This document shows positions 44,257 through 56,444 of a stretch of 64,000 nucleotides of DNA, in pieces. The translations under genes were made by a program, and so were the position numbers. The stretch is from Platanthera guangdongensis (Eukaryota > Streptophyta > Magnoliopsida > Asparagales > Orchidaceae), in contig CM077163.1 of NCBI GenBank assembly GCA_039583875.1, positions 231,624,646 to 231,688,645 on the forward strand. Reading direction: 5' to 3'. Numbering within the stretch: the first letter of the stretch is position 1; each line of letters opens with the position of its first letter. The notes below the pieces were generated by a model. That model made no database searches. It saw nothing but the letters and a program-made list of their open reading frames with translations, and was not told the origin of the DNA.

Positions 44257-46437
44257 TTCAAGTCTTGATAGGCTGAAACAGGACTTGGTATCCGGCAAGG
44301 TTGCTACCACACTGTCACCTGCTGCGGACACTCGGCTTGGAAAGAGGAAGAGAGGAGAGGAGCTGGAGGAGACGATCATTCTGGAGAGCGACCTATCTGC
44401 GGGTACTACATCTCTGTTCTTCGTCGTTGACCTCCATCCAGTCGTTGCCGCCTCGTTTGGCAAGCATTACCCGTGGGCTCTCTACGTCAAACTCTACTGG
44501 AATAAGGGTCTCGGATCTGTGCGAAAGCTTGAAAGGGATTTCACCAGTTGCGTGGGTCCACGCTCACCACACCAAATTCTGTTGGAGCCAAAAATGGTCA
44601 CCCAACTCTTCGCACGCTATCTCTGAGTAGAGTGTTCGGCAGAGGAGAAAATGTGGTTCGCAAGTGGCTGGTTACTGGCCATGCGGACGGGGGTGAGAAA
44701 ACGAAAAAAGTGAAAAGGATGCCGCCAGCAGCGGCTAACACACGACTGGACCCCCTGCGGCGAATGTCTCTCTTGCGACAAACCCTTTTTATTATCGCCA
44801 GGAAAGTTACAATATGTGGTGCGGTCACCCGGGGGTACGTGCTCGTACAACAACTGAAAGGCAAAAGACAGGAACTTAGTGTCCACACCTAAAACGTGAC
44901 AGGTTCTGGGCTAAGTTCGCGTGTCCCCTCCAAGCACTCTGGTCCCCCTTTATATTAGAGGGCATGCTGCTTGGACGGTTCACGTAGCGACGGACATTTA
45001 ATGTCTTATTAACAGTGACATTAAATGCGCAGCCGCCCGAGGTACATGAAGAGTTGGGTGGCGGAGACTAAAGAAGAGTTCGCACCAAACCGCGCGGCTC
45101 TGTCCAAGCTAGATCGGAAAAGGGATAGAGCCTCACGGACTAAGACGAGGCACCCGCGCATACTCTAAACTGGGGCTCCCAAATTGCACCAGGAGAAGTC
45201 GCCTGAAGGCCGTCTACTGACTCTGTACTGAACATTGCCGAGGACCACGGGGGTGTCCGCGACTGCGGAAGGGAAACCCGACCATGGGCACCAGCGGAAG
45301 GCCCTTCTGGTATGAGGCCAAGCCCACTTGATTGACTAAGGCAGGGATGCTCGGGACGCCTCCTTGACTAAGGCCGGTAAATCACTTGCTCACCTCACTA
45401 AAGGTAATGCATATGTCGCACTCTAGCCAGGAGTCGGGGCTGAACTGCAAGGCCACCGCACCACCTAACTCCGCTGAAAACCCTTGTCCACTAACGGAGG
45501 GAGCATAGGGGTCGCCCAATCAATACAATCAATATAGTAAAGGAGACCAATCCCTTTTCGACCTCTCGGTCGATTCCGATAACCCTTGATCTTTTCGACC
45601 TATCGGTCTCAGGGACGATGATTCTGCGATTCTGCTATGTCCCGCCTTCTTCGTTCCGTTCCTGCGCTTACCTTGTAGACAGACCCGGAAGTTGGAAGTT
45701 GCTTCAAGCGGGTTCTCCTTCTTTGTCAAAGAAAAAACACCTCCTGAACAGGTGGTGAAGGCTCAGTAGACGGAGCAACCTAGGCTTCTACTATTCTACG
45801 ACCTCAGGTTCGGTGAACGCTTCCACGATTCTATCGTGAATTCCCCTTTTGGGAACGCATGGATACCCTAGACTTCGTCATGGACAAACAACGTTCATCC
45901 TTTTTGAGCGCCTGTGCGTAGTCTGCGGAACACGAAGCCACAGGTTGCATCAACAGTGGTGGGGGTTCAAAAAAGAAGGCCCACCACGCACTCATCCAAG
46001 CAAAAGACACGTCAGCAGCACGAAGCGAAGATCACATAGAGAAGATTTCAGCAAAGCTTCTTTCATTCAAAACGTCCGGATTCGACCGCTTGCCCCCGAA
46101 GCATCGCGTAGACCTCTTCTTCTCTCCGGCCGGAGATCGGAGTAGTCAGTCGTGCTTGAAAGCTCCGGTGGGATCGATCGTTGAAGAGAGATTCAATGGA
46201 AGCTGATAATACATCTGACCGAACTGACCGAACAGAAAGTCTGAGCTTCAAGTCCACCTGAAAGCGTATGAACAGAACAACGGATTTTGCTAGCGCAAAA
46301 GCTACAAGCGCCGGATTGCCTGAGCGAAGTGACACATCAAAATGGAGCACGAGAGAAGGACATATCCTGAAATCAGTTAGAAACAGCAGGAGCATTCCGA
46401 ACGCCAAGATCAGCCTGAGGTAACTCATTCTAATGAG
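44257..46437. other. Unassigned region with LTR-like promoter (left arm)
   Basis: On the minus strand, cctctaatataaaaggggga near 44960 looks like an LTR TATA box, with caccacatattgtaac near 44820. Two frames lack recognised domains: 44285-44626 (plus, 113 codons, MVSGKVATTLSPAADTRLGK) and 46063-46428 (minus, 121 codons, MSYLRLILAFGMLLLFL). No element ends were placed; possibly an LTR element remnant. Confidence 0.4.
44285..44626 (+). CDS. Hypothetical 113-codon ORF (left arm)
   Basis: It starts MVSGKVATTLSPAADTRLGK, then RKRGEELEETIILESDLSAG and LFFVVDLHPVVAASFGKHYP, ending TQLFARYL. Composition is balanced, without low-complexity runs, and the same frame is kept in the right arm (56262-55921). 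No domain recognised. It could be a host exon captured by an element or a chance frame in an LTR. Confidence 0.3.
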   Translation: MVSGKVATTLSPAADTRLGKRKRGEELEETIILESDLSAGTTSLFFVVDLHPVVAASFGKHYPWALYVKLYWNKGLGSVRKLERDFTSCVGPRSPHQILLEPKMVTQLFARYL

Positions 46438-49400
46438 TTAGAATTCAGATGTTTTCCTGAAAATCTTTCTAGAGTGAAGGACAAGCACAAGCTGGACAAA
46501 CTGGATTATTAAACACCTCCAACACCTTCTCTCGAATGAAATGGTGCTCAATCTCAATGTGCTTGGTTCGCGCGTGACAAACTGATTATTAAACAGTTTA
46601 AAGACACTTTCATTGTCACCGCGTAGCAGAGTAGGACCGCACACTTTTTCATGGACGTCCTCTACAAGCCTCCTAAGCCAGATGGCTTCCCGAGCTGCTA
46701 AAGCCGAAGCTTTGTACTCTGCTTCTGTAGTAGAGACGGACACCGAGTCTTGTTTTTTTGCTACACCACGAGATACCAGCTGATCCATATGTGAAGACAT
46801 AACCGGATGTTGACTTCCAGTCATCTGAATCTCCCCCATAATCAACATCTGAGTATCCGTGTAGATTAAAACCCGTGCCTCTCCTGTAAAGGCGACCCAT
46901 ATCAGAGGTGGACTTGACATATTTCAGAATGTTCATTGTCGCCATCAGATTAGGTTTCCCTGGTTTCGCCATATACCGACTTACTCGGCCTATAACATAA
47001 GCTATGTCTGGTTTTGTAATCGTCAAATAGACAAGGCTTCCTACCAGAGCACGAAACACTAGAGGATCTGGAAGTATCCTCCCCCATCTTGTCGAAGTTT
47101 GATGCCAACATCAAGTGGAGTAGAGCTACTTTTCCTCTCCCACATGTCGAATCGCTGAATGATCCGTTCACATAGTCTTTTTGGGAAACAAGTATACTGC
47201 TCTCTTTCCTCTCCACCTCGAGTTCAAGGAAGTGGTGAAGCTCACCTAAGTCCTTCACCTCGATCCTTATAGCTAGCTCTGCCTTGAGCCTAGCTATCTC
47301 CTCCTCAGAGTTACCTGTGATGATCATATCATCCACGTACAACAACACCAAGACTAAAAGCTCCCCTTCTTCTTAATGAACAAGCTCGAGTCTGAGTTAG
47401 AAGTAAGATAACCGCAGAACTGGAGGTATTCTGCGATCTTCTCATACCAAGCACAAGGAGCCTGCTTCAAACCATAAAGGGCTTTCCGGAGCTTTCAGAT
47501 GTAGCCATGATGATCTTCAGACACGTATCCCTGCAACTGATACATGAAGATGTATTTGTCGATTTTCCGTAAAGAAAAACATTCTTTACGTGTAGCTGAC
47601 ACATCTTCCAACCTTGACAAACTGTCAAGGCCATCACCACACGAATTGAAGTCATTTTAGCAACATGGTTAAATGTCTCCTCGTAGTCTTCGTCGTACTT
47701 CTGAGAAAACACTCGAGCTACAAGGCGAGCTTGTACCGCTCAATGCTCTCATCCGCCTTCTTCTTCAAATATATACCCACTTGCAAGTCACAGGAGTAAC
47801 GCCATCAACCTTAGGCACAAGGTCCCAAGTCTCATTTTTCTTGAGAGCAGTTATCTTCTCATCCATGACATCTTCCCACTCCTTAAATTCAGTGGCTTCA
47901 TTAAAGCTAGAAGGCTCTTGCTCGTCTAGAGGACCTGCGAAGAAACAAGAGACAAAGCTCACCGTGTTTCCTTCGCAATACCGAGCTGGTGGCTTAATGA
48001 TCCTTTTGATCTCCGAAGAGTCTGACTTTTGCTAACCACCTCCGCTGCTTCTTCTGAATTAGCTTCATTCCCAGGCAAACCTGGAGCATTGCTCCCCCTG
48101 CTTCCTAAACCAGAAGCTTCTGCCTCGAAGCTAGAAACACCTGGAGCTCCTGGTGATACAGGTAACTCCACCATAATATTTTCAGCAGCCTCCTTCTGTC
48201 CTTCATCAGACCTTCTCTCCTGTAGCTCCACAGATGAGCTACCTTCATATGACGTCAATTCGTTGAAGACCACGTCCCTGGAGACGACGAACTTCTTCGT
48301 CACTGGATCCATACATTTTCATACCTTCTTCCTCTCGTCATAGCCCACAAAGACAAGCTTCCTTGCTTCGCATCCAACTTAGTCCTCGGAGCATCCGGGA
48401 CATGAACGTAGCAGGTTGAGCCAAACACCCAAAGATGTTTCACGCTAGGCTTCTTCTTAAACATCTTCTCAAAGGGAGACTTCATGTTGATCAGAATCAG
48501 AGCCATCCGATTGATGACATAAGATGCGCAAGACATTCCCTCTGCGGAGAAACTTCATCTGATCAGAGGCATGCCTTTCACAAGATTCCTAATCGCCATG
48601 ATCTTAATTTGTCCATCCCAACGTTCCCCGGTCTTTCATGCCACATAACAACGTTGTGTTGGACCTCATCCGATCAATATAGGAACTTGTTGAGAACACA
48701 AATAAGTCCCTAACCACCTTCTCCCAACATGAACAACATCAACCTTCACTGCTGATATATTACGAAGAAACTTCACTTATGTCGGACCGAACAGAACGTG
48801 ATAGCCCGCATCAACCGCATTGGTCACAGAGAAGACGTTCTTCTTCATGCCCGGTACGTGATAGACACTCCTTAACGTGAGTGGACCCTTATCACTACAC
48901 AAAGACACTACACCCTCCTTCTCTATTGTATGAACAGTATCATCAACGATTATAATAGCTTCGTTACGTGAGAATGTTTGCAGCGATAAGAACTTTGACT
49001 CGTCTCCAGTGAGGTGGGACCACACCCAGAATCAATGATCCAGTCATCATGGTAGTCGACGGTGGAAAGAGCACGGACACACGTGCCTGTCAGAAAAGCA
49101 CTTCCCCACCCGGCTTCCTCAGCACTGGAACCAGCTCCATCCTTGTCTGCAACATGCCCAGGTTGCAGCTTGACCTTACTGTCTTTTTGAAGTGACCCGG
49201 CTGATTGCACCTGTAGCACTTCAACTCCTTCCAGCACTTCTTAGGAGCAGTGCTCCTCTCTTGCTGATAAGAAGTTGAAGACCCATCCTCAGCATCAATC
49301 TTCTTCTTCTTCTTCTTCTCCCTTCTCTTCTCTTTCCGTGAAGAGAGCCTCACTACCTCCTTCAGAGATAGTAATCTCTGCCATCTGTCTGACAAGCTTT

Positions 49401-49600
49401 CCTGCGAAGCCAGCAGGTTCTCCAGCTCAAGCAAAGACAGCTGAGCGGCCCAACCTTGAACAAAAATAACAAAGGTCACATATTCCTTCGCAAACCGCGG
49501 ATTATGTGCTCTTCATCTTGGCTTCAGAAATGGGGTCATCAGGATCTAATGCTGAAATCTCAGTGCACAGGTTCTTCATTTTTAGAAAGAAGGTAGAGAT
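46438..49600 (-). pseudogene. Copia 2 gag-pol, integrase core deleted (left arm)
   Basis: Minus-strand mirror of 50927-54103; domain detail is given there. It is more broken here: RT is split near 47350, the RNase H frame is changed near 46900, and the linker is shifted near 48010. Gag is cut at 49600 by LTR-D (TGTACAACC). Confidence 0.87.
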
Positions 49601-50261
49601 TGTACAACCCGTGTTCGTCGAGCGGGCCCCACCAGGAAGAGCGAGCGGACCCAGTCCCGCGAGTCAGTCCCGCAACCCGCACCGAGCAGCAAGCAGATAT
49701 GCGACAAAAGGTTGGTTTGCTCCCGCTCAGTCATGCGAGCGGGCCGTTCGCTCAGAGAATCGTCGACCGGAGCGACGAGCGCCATTCGTCGAACCGATAC
49801 TCGCAGATGGGCTCGACGAACCGCGCACTGCGAGCCGTTCTGAAGGTCACAGTGGCCGCCAGTCCGTCACCTATACGCGACCTGGCCCTATCCGCCTCTG
49901 CAGAGGACTGGCGGGTCGCGGCGGCCCGGCTCGCGTTCGCCCAAGAAGAATAGGCGAGCCGCTAGAGCTAGGTCGCGTCCGCACCGCGGAAAGGGATTGG
50001 TGGCGAGCTAACCCCCCATGTGTGCGAATAGCTTCTCAGAACAGCGGAGTCACGCTGTTGGCAGACCAGGTTGGACTGCACATAGCTGGTCAGAACAGCG
50101 GAGTTTGGCTGTGGCAGACCCGACCAAGAGTTTTTGGTATTTTCAGGTCAGTTCTTTTGGTTATTGACAGTTCAGATTCCAAAAACTATAAATAAGACCC
50201 AAGGGGTACCCAGGAGGCACGCTTTCAGTGCCTCCTTGCTCCAGTTTTCAAGAGCTAAGGT
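49601..50261 (+). repeat. LTR-D, left half of the palindrome centre
   Basis: It begins TGTACAACCCGTGTTCG inside the copia 2 gag and has a TATA box, tataaataag, at 50187-50196. It runs about 65 bp past the TATA box and then folds back into its own reverse complement at 50261/50262. No 3' LTR end is reached in either arm. Confidence 0.75.
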
Positions 50262-50926
50262 ACCTCAGAAAGCTCTTGAAAACTGGGAAGCAAGGTGCAC
50301 TGAAAGCGTGCCTCCTGGGACCCTTGGGTCTTATTTATAGTTTTTGGAATCTGAACTGTCAATAACCAAAAGAACTGACCTGAAAATACCAAAAAAACTC
50401 TTGGTCGGGTTGCCAACAGCCAAACTCCGCTGTTCTGACCAGCTATGTGCAGTCCAACCTGGTCTGCCAACAGCGTGACTCCCTGTTCTGAGAAGCTATT
50501 CGCACACATGGGGGGTTAGCTCGCCACAATCCCTTTCCGCGGTGGGCGGACGCGACCTAGCTCTAGCGGCTCGCCTATTCTTCTGGGCGAACGCGAGCCG
50601 GGCCGCCGCGACCCGCCAGTCCTCTGCAGAGGCGGATAGGAGGCCAGGTCGCGTATAGGTGACGGACTGGCGGCCACTGTGACCTTCAGAACGGCTCGCA
50701 GTGCGCGGTTCGTCGAGCCCATCTGCGAGTAGGTTCGACGAATGGCGCTCGTCGCTCCGGTCGACGATTCTCTGAGCGAACGGCCCGCTCGCATGACTGA
50801 GCGGGAGCAAAAACCTTTTGTCGCATATCTGCTTGCTGCTCGGGTGCGGGTTGCGGGACTGACTCGCGGGACTGGGTCCGCTCGCTCTTCCTGGTGGGGC
50901 CCGCTCGACGAACACGGGGTTGTACA
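50262..50926 (-). repeat. LTR-D, right half of the palindrome centre
   Basis: Reverse complement of 49601-50261, ending ggggttgtaca at 50926, where copia 2 gag resumes (atctctaccttctttc). Small indels distinguish it from the left half. Confidence 0.75.
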
Positions 50927-53900
50927 ATCTCTACCTTCTTTCTAAAAATGAAGAACCTGTGCACTGAGATTTCAGCATTAGATCCTGATGACCCCATTTC
51001 TGAAGCCAAGATGAAGAGACACATAATCCGCGGTTTGCGGAAGGAATATGTGACCTTTGTTATTTTTGTTCAAGGTTGGGCCGCTCAGCTGTCTTTGCTT
51101 GAGCTGGAGAACCTGCTGGCTTCGCAGGAAAGCTTGGTCAGACAGATGGCAGAGATTACTATCTCTGAAGGAGGTAGTGAGGCTCTCTTCACGGAAAAGA
51201 AGAAGAGAAGGGAGAAGAAGAAGAAGAAGAAGATTGATGCTGAGGATGGGTCTTCAACTTCTTATCAGCAAGAGAGGAGCACTGCTCCTAAGAAGTGCTG
51301 GAAGGAGTTGAAGTGCTACAGGTGCAATCAGCCGGGTCACTTCAAAAAGACAGTAAGGTCAAGCTGCAACCTGGGCATGTTGCAGACAAGGATGGAGCTG
51401 GTTCCAGTGCTGAGGAAGCCGGGTGGGAAGTGCTTTTCTGACAGGCACGTGTGTCCGTGCTCTTTCCACCGTCGACTACCATGATGACTGGATCATTGAT
51501 TCTGGGTGTGGTCCCCACCTCACTGGAGACGAGTCAAAGTTCTTATCGCTGCAAACATTCTCACGTAACGAAGCTATTATAATCGTTGATGATACTGTTC
51601 ATACAATAGAGAAGGAGGGTGTAGTGTTTGTGTAGTGATAAGGGTCCACTCACGTTAAGGAGTGTCTATCACGTACCGGGCATGAAGAAGAACGTCTTCT
51701 CTGTGACCAATGCGGTTGATGCGGGCTATCACGTTCTGTTCGGTCCGACATAAGTGAAGTTTCTTCGTAATATATCAGCAGTGAAGGTTGATGTTGTTCA
51801 TGTTGGGAGAAGGTGGTTAGGGACTTATTTGTGTTCTCAACAAGTTCCTATATTGATCGGATGAGGTCCAACAACAACGTTGTTATGTGGCATGAAAGAC
51901 CGGGGAACGTTGGGATGGACAAATTAAAGATCATGGCGATTAGGAATCTGTGAAAGGCATGCACTCTGATCAGATGAAGTTTCTCCGCAGAGGGAATGTC
52001 TTGCGCATCTTATGTCATCAATCGGATGGCTCTGATTCTGATCAACATGAAGTCTCCCTTTGAGAAGATGTTTAAGAAGAAGCCTAGCGTGAAACATCTT
52101 TGGGTGTTTGGCTCAACCTGCTACGTTCATGTCCCGGATGCTCCGAGGACTAAGTTGGATGCGAAGGCAAGGAAGCTTGTCTTTGTGGGCTATGACGAGA
52201 GGAAGAAGGTATGAAAATGTATGGATCCAGTGACGAAGAAGTTCGTCGTCTCCAGGGACGTGGTCTTCAACGAATTGACGTCATATGAAGGTAGCTCATC
52301 TGTGGAGCTACAGGAGAGAAGGTCTGATGAAGGACAGAAGGAGGCTGCTGAAAATATTATGGTGGAGTTACCTGTATCACCAGGAGCTCCAGGTGTTTCT
52401 AGCTTCGAGGCAGAAGCTTCTGGTTTAGGAAGCAGGGGGAGCAATGCTCCAGGTTTGCCTGGGAATGAAGCTAATTCAGAAGAAGCAGCGGAGGTGGTTA
52501 GCAAAAGTCAGACTCTTCGGAGATCAAAAAGGATCATTAAGCCACCAGCTCGGTATTGCGAAGGAAACACGGTGAGCTTTGTCTCTTGTTTCTTCGCAGG
52601 TCCTCTAGACGAGCAAGAGCCTTCTAGCTTTAATGAAGCCACTGAATTTAAGGAGTGGGAAGATGTCATGGATGAGAAGATAACTGCTCTCAAGAAAAAT
52701 GAGACTTGGGACCTTGTGCCTAAGGTTGATGGCGTTACTCCTGTGACTTGCAAGTGGGTATATAAGTGAAGAAGAAGGCGGATGAGAGCATTGAGCGGTA
52801 CAAGGCTCGCCTTGTAGCTCGAGTGTTTTCTCAGAAGTACGACGAAGACTACGAGGAGACATTTAACCATGTTGCTAAAATGACTTCAATTCGTGTGGTG
52901 ATGGCCTTGACAGTTTGTCAAGGTTGGAAGATGTGTCAGCTACACGTAAAGAATGTTTTTCTTTACGGGAAAATCGACAAATACATCTTCATGTATCAGT
53001 TGCAGGGATACGTGTCTGAAGATCATCATGGCTACATCTGAAAGCTCCGGAAAGCCCTTTATGGTTTGAAGCAGGCTCCTTGTGCTTGGTATGAGAAGAT
53101 CGCAGAATACCTCCAGTTCTGCGGTTATCTTACTTCTAACTCAGACTCGAGCTTGTTCATTAAGAAGAAGGGGGAGCTTTTAGTCTTGGTGTTGTTGTAC
53201 GTGGATGATATGATCATCACAGGTAACTCTGAGGAGGAGATAGCTAGGCTCAAGGCAGAGCTAGCTATAAGGATCGAGGTGAAGGACTTAGGTGAGCTTC
53301 ACCACTTCCTTGAACTCGAGGTGGAGAGGAAAGAGAGCAGTATACTTGTTTCCCAAAAAGACTATGTGGAACGGATCATTCAGCGATTCGACATGTGGGA
53401 GAGGAAAAGTAGCTCTACTCCACTTGATGTTGGCATCAAACTTCGACAAGATGGGGGGAGGATACTTCCAGATCCTCTAGTGTTTCGTGCTCTGGTAGGA
53501 AGCCTTGTCTATTTGACGATTACAAAACCAGACATAGCTTATGTTATAGGCCGAGTAAGTCGGTATATGGCGAAACCAGGGAAACCTAATCTGATGGCGA
53601 CAATGAACATTCTGAAATATGTCAAGTCCACCTCTGATATGGGTCGCCTTTACAGGAGAGGCACGGGTTTAATCTACACGGATACTCAGATGTTGATTAT
53701 GGGGGAGATTCAGATGACTGGAAGTCAACATCCGGTTATGTCTTCACATATGGATCAGCTGGTATCTCGTGGTGTAGCAAAAAAACAAGACTCGGTGTCC
53801 GTCTCTACTACAGAAGCAGAGTACAAAGCTTCGGCTTTAGCAGCTCGGGAAGCCATCTGGCTTAGGAGGCTTGTAGAGGACGTCCATGAAAAAGTGTGCG

Positions 53901-54103
53901 GTCCTACTCTGCTACGCGGTGACAATGAAAGTGTCTTTAAACTGTTTAATAATCCAGTTTGTCACGCGCGAACCAAGCACATTGAGATTGAGCACCATTT
54001 CATTCGAGAGAAGGTGTTGGAGGTGTTTAATAATCCAGTTTGTCCAGCTTGTGCTTGTCCCTTCACTCTAGAAAGATTTTCAGGGAAAACGTCTGAATTC
54101 TAA
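50927..54103 (+). pseudogene. Copia 2 gag-pol, integrase core deleted (right arm)
   Basis: Gag from TFFLKMKNLCTEISALDPDD; CCHC knuckle CYRCNQPGHFKKT (about 51314); protease DWIIDSGCGPHLTGDESKF (about 51490); pre-integrase WHERPGNVGMDKLKIM (about 51890). The next recognisable block is MSCASYVINRMALILINMKS, so the D,D-35-E integrase core is missing. RT runs 52660-53420 (VPKVDGVTPVTCKWVYK, VLLYVDDMIITGNSEEE). RNase H to about 54020 (STTEAEYKASALAAREAIWL, TKHIEIEHHFIREK). No 3' LTR follows. It cannot integrate on its own. Confidence 0.9.
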
Positions 54104-56290
54104 CTCATTAGAATGAGTTACCTCAGGCTGATCTTGGCGTTCGGAATGCTCCTGCTGTTTCTAACTGATTTCAGGATATGTCCTTCTCTCGTGCTCCATT
54201 TTGATGTGTCACTTCGCTCAGGCAATCCGGCGCTTGTAGCTTTTGCGCTAGCAAAATCCGTTGTTCTGTTCATACGCTTTCAGGTGGACTTGAAGCTCAG
54301 ACTTTCTGTTCGGTCAGTTCGGTCAGATGTATTATCAGCTTCCATTGAATCTCTCTTCAACGATCGATCCCAACCGGAGCTTTCAAGCACGACTGACTAC
54401 TCCGATCTCCGGCCGGAGAGAAGAAGAGGTCTACGCGATGCTTCGGGGGCAAGCGGTCGAATCCGGACGTTTTGAATGAAAGAAGCTTTGCTGAAATCTT
54501 CTCTATGTGATCTTCGCTTCGTGCTGCTGACGTGTCTTTTGCTTGGGATGAGTGCGTGGTGGGCCTTCTTTTTTGAACCCCCACCACTGTTGACGCAACC
54601 TGTGGCTTCGTGTTCCGCAGACTACGCACAGGCGCTCAAAAAGGATGAACGTTGTTTGTCCATGACGAAGTCTAGGGTATCCATGCGTTCCCAAAAGGGG
54701 AATTCACGATAGAATCGTGGAAGCGTTCACCGAACCTGAGGTCGTAGAATAGTAGAAGCCTAGGTTGCTCCGTCTACTGAGCCTTCACCACCTGTTCAGG
54801 AGGTGTTTTTTCTTTGACAAAGAAGGAGAACCCGCTTGAAGCAACTTCCAACTTCCGGGTCTGTCTACAAGGTAAGCGACAGGAACGGAACGAAGAAGGC
54901 GGGACATAGCAGAATCGCAGAATCATCGTCCCTGAGACCGATAGGTCGAAAAGATCAAGGGTTATCGGAATCGACCGAGAGGTCGAAAAGGGATTGGTCT
55001 CCTTTACTATATTGATTGTATTGATTGGGCGACCCCTATGCTCCCTCCGTTAGTGGACAAGGGTTTTCAGCGGAGTTAGGTGGTGCGGTGGCCTTGCAGT
55101 TCAGCCCCGACTCCTGGCTAGAGTGCGACATATGCATTACCTTTAGTGAGGTGAGCAAGTGATTTACCGGCCTTAGTCAAGGAGGCGTCCCGAGCATCCC
55201 TGCCTTAGTCAATCAAGTGGGCTTGGCCTCATACCAGAAGGGCCTTCCGCTGGTGCCCATGGTCGGGTTTCCCTTCCGCAGTCGCGGACACCCCCGGTGT
55301 CCTCGGCAATGTTCAGTACAGAGTCAGTAGACGGCCTTCAGGCGACTTCTCCTGGTGCAATTTGGGAGCCCCAGTTTAGAGTATGCGCGGGTGCCTCGTC
55401 TTAGTCCGTGAGGCTCTATCCCTTTTCCGATCTAGCTTGGACAGAGCCGCGCGGTTTGGTGCGAACTCTTCTTTAGTCTCCGCCACCCAACTCTTCATGT
55501 ACCTCGGGCGGCTGCGCATTTAATGTCACTGTTAATAAGACATTAAATGTCCGTCGCTACGTGAACCGTCCAAGCAGCATGCCCTCTAATATAAAAGGGG
55601 GACCAGAGTGCTTGGAGGGGACACGCGAACTTAGCCCAGAACCTGTCACGTTTTAGGTGTGGACACTAAGTTCCTGTCTTTTGCCTTTCAGTTGTTGTAC
55701 GAGCACGTACCCCCGGGTGACCGCACCACATATTGTAACTTTCCTGGCGATAATAAAAAGAGGTTTGTCGCAAGAGAGACATTCGCCGCAGGGGGGTCCA
55801 GTCGTGTGTTAGCCGCTGCTGGCGGCATCCTTTTCACTTTTTTCGTTTTCTCACCCCCGTCCGCATGGCCAGTAACCAGCCACTTGCGAACCACATTTTC
55901 TCCTCTGCCGAACACTCTACTCAGAGATAGCGTGCGAAGAGTTGGGTGACCATTTTTGGCTCCAACAGAATTTGGTGTGGTGAGCGTGGACCCACGCAAC
56001 TGGTGAAATCCCTTTCAAGCTTTCGCACAGATCCGAGACCCTTATTCCAGTAGAGTTTGACGTAGAGAGCCCACGGGTAATGCTTGCCAAACGAGGCGGC
56101 AACGACTGGATGGAGGTCAACGACGAAGAACAGAGATGTAGTACCCGCAGATAGGTCGCTCTCCAGAATGATCGTCTCCTCCAGCTCCTCTCCTCTCTTC
56201 CTCTTTCCAAGCCGAGTGTCCGCAGCAGGTGACAGTGTGGTAGCAACCTTGCCGGATACCAAGTCCTGTTTCAGCCTATCAAGACTTGAA
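54104..56290. other. Unassigned region (right arm mirror of 44257-46437)
   Basis: Contains frames 54113-54475 (plus) and 56262-55921 (minus), an LTR-like TATA (ctctaatataaaaggggg, about 55590) and a stretch 54480-55060 unlike the neighbouring elements in its sequence words. No known domain. A frame start ATGGCCAGTAACCAGCC at about 55865 (MASNQPLANHIFSSAEHS) may be a gag-like start but is closed after 21 residues. Confidence 0.4.
55921..56262 (-). CDS. Hypothetical 113-codon ORF (right arm)
   Basis: The same frame as 44285-44626, with an identical predicted start and end, so this stretch was not hit by the arm differences. Function unknown. Confidence 0.3.
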   Translation of the reverse strand: MVSGKVATTLSPAADTRLGKRKRGEELEETIILESDLSAGTTSLFFVVDLHPVVAASFGKHYPWALYVKLYWNKGLGSVRKLERDFTSCVGPRSPHQILLEPKMVTQLFARYL

Positions 56291-56444
56291 GTGTTCGCCG
56301 TCCGCCTATATTGAGAGCAGCACCTGGAAAATTAAATCCCATCCCAGGATGCTGATGAACCTTTGGAGTGTTCGCCGTCCGCCTATATTGAGAGCAGCAC
56401 CTGGAAAATTAAATCCCATCCCAGGATGCTGATGCACCTTTGGA
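56291..56444. repeat. 77-bp tandem duplication (right arm)
   Basis: Units 56291-56367 and 56368-56444; mirror of 44103-44256. Confidence 0.93.

Larger units (their letters stand above)
36576..50261 (+). repeat. Giant inverted repeat, left arm (at least 13.7 kb)
   Basis: Every element from the copia 1 leader to LTR-D recurs in reverse order and orientation in 50262-64000. Paired coordinates sum to about 100523 at the centre and about 100575 at the outer end, so the arms differ in length by only about 50 bases. The left arm must start at or before 36576, since the match is still in progress at the window end. Confidence 0.97.

Noticed and set aside
49506..50195. 229-codon ORF near the palindrome centre
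   Set aside because: It runs across the copia 2/LTR-D junction and reads gag in the wrong orientation; no domain.
54113..54475. 120-codon hydrophobic ORF (MSYLRLILAFGMLLLFL) as a membrane protein gene
   Set aside because: It lies right behind a broken copia RNase H, has no recognisable family and is in probable LTR or leader sequence; kept only as an unassigned frame.
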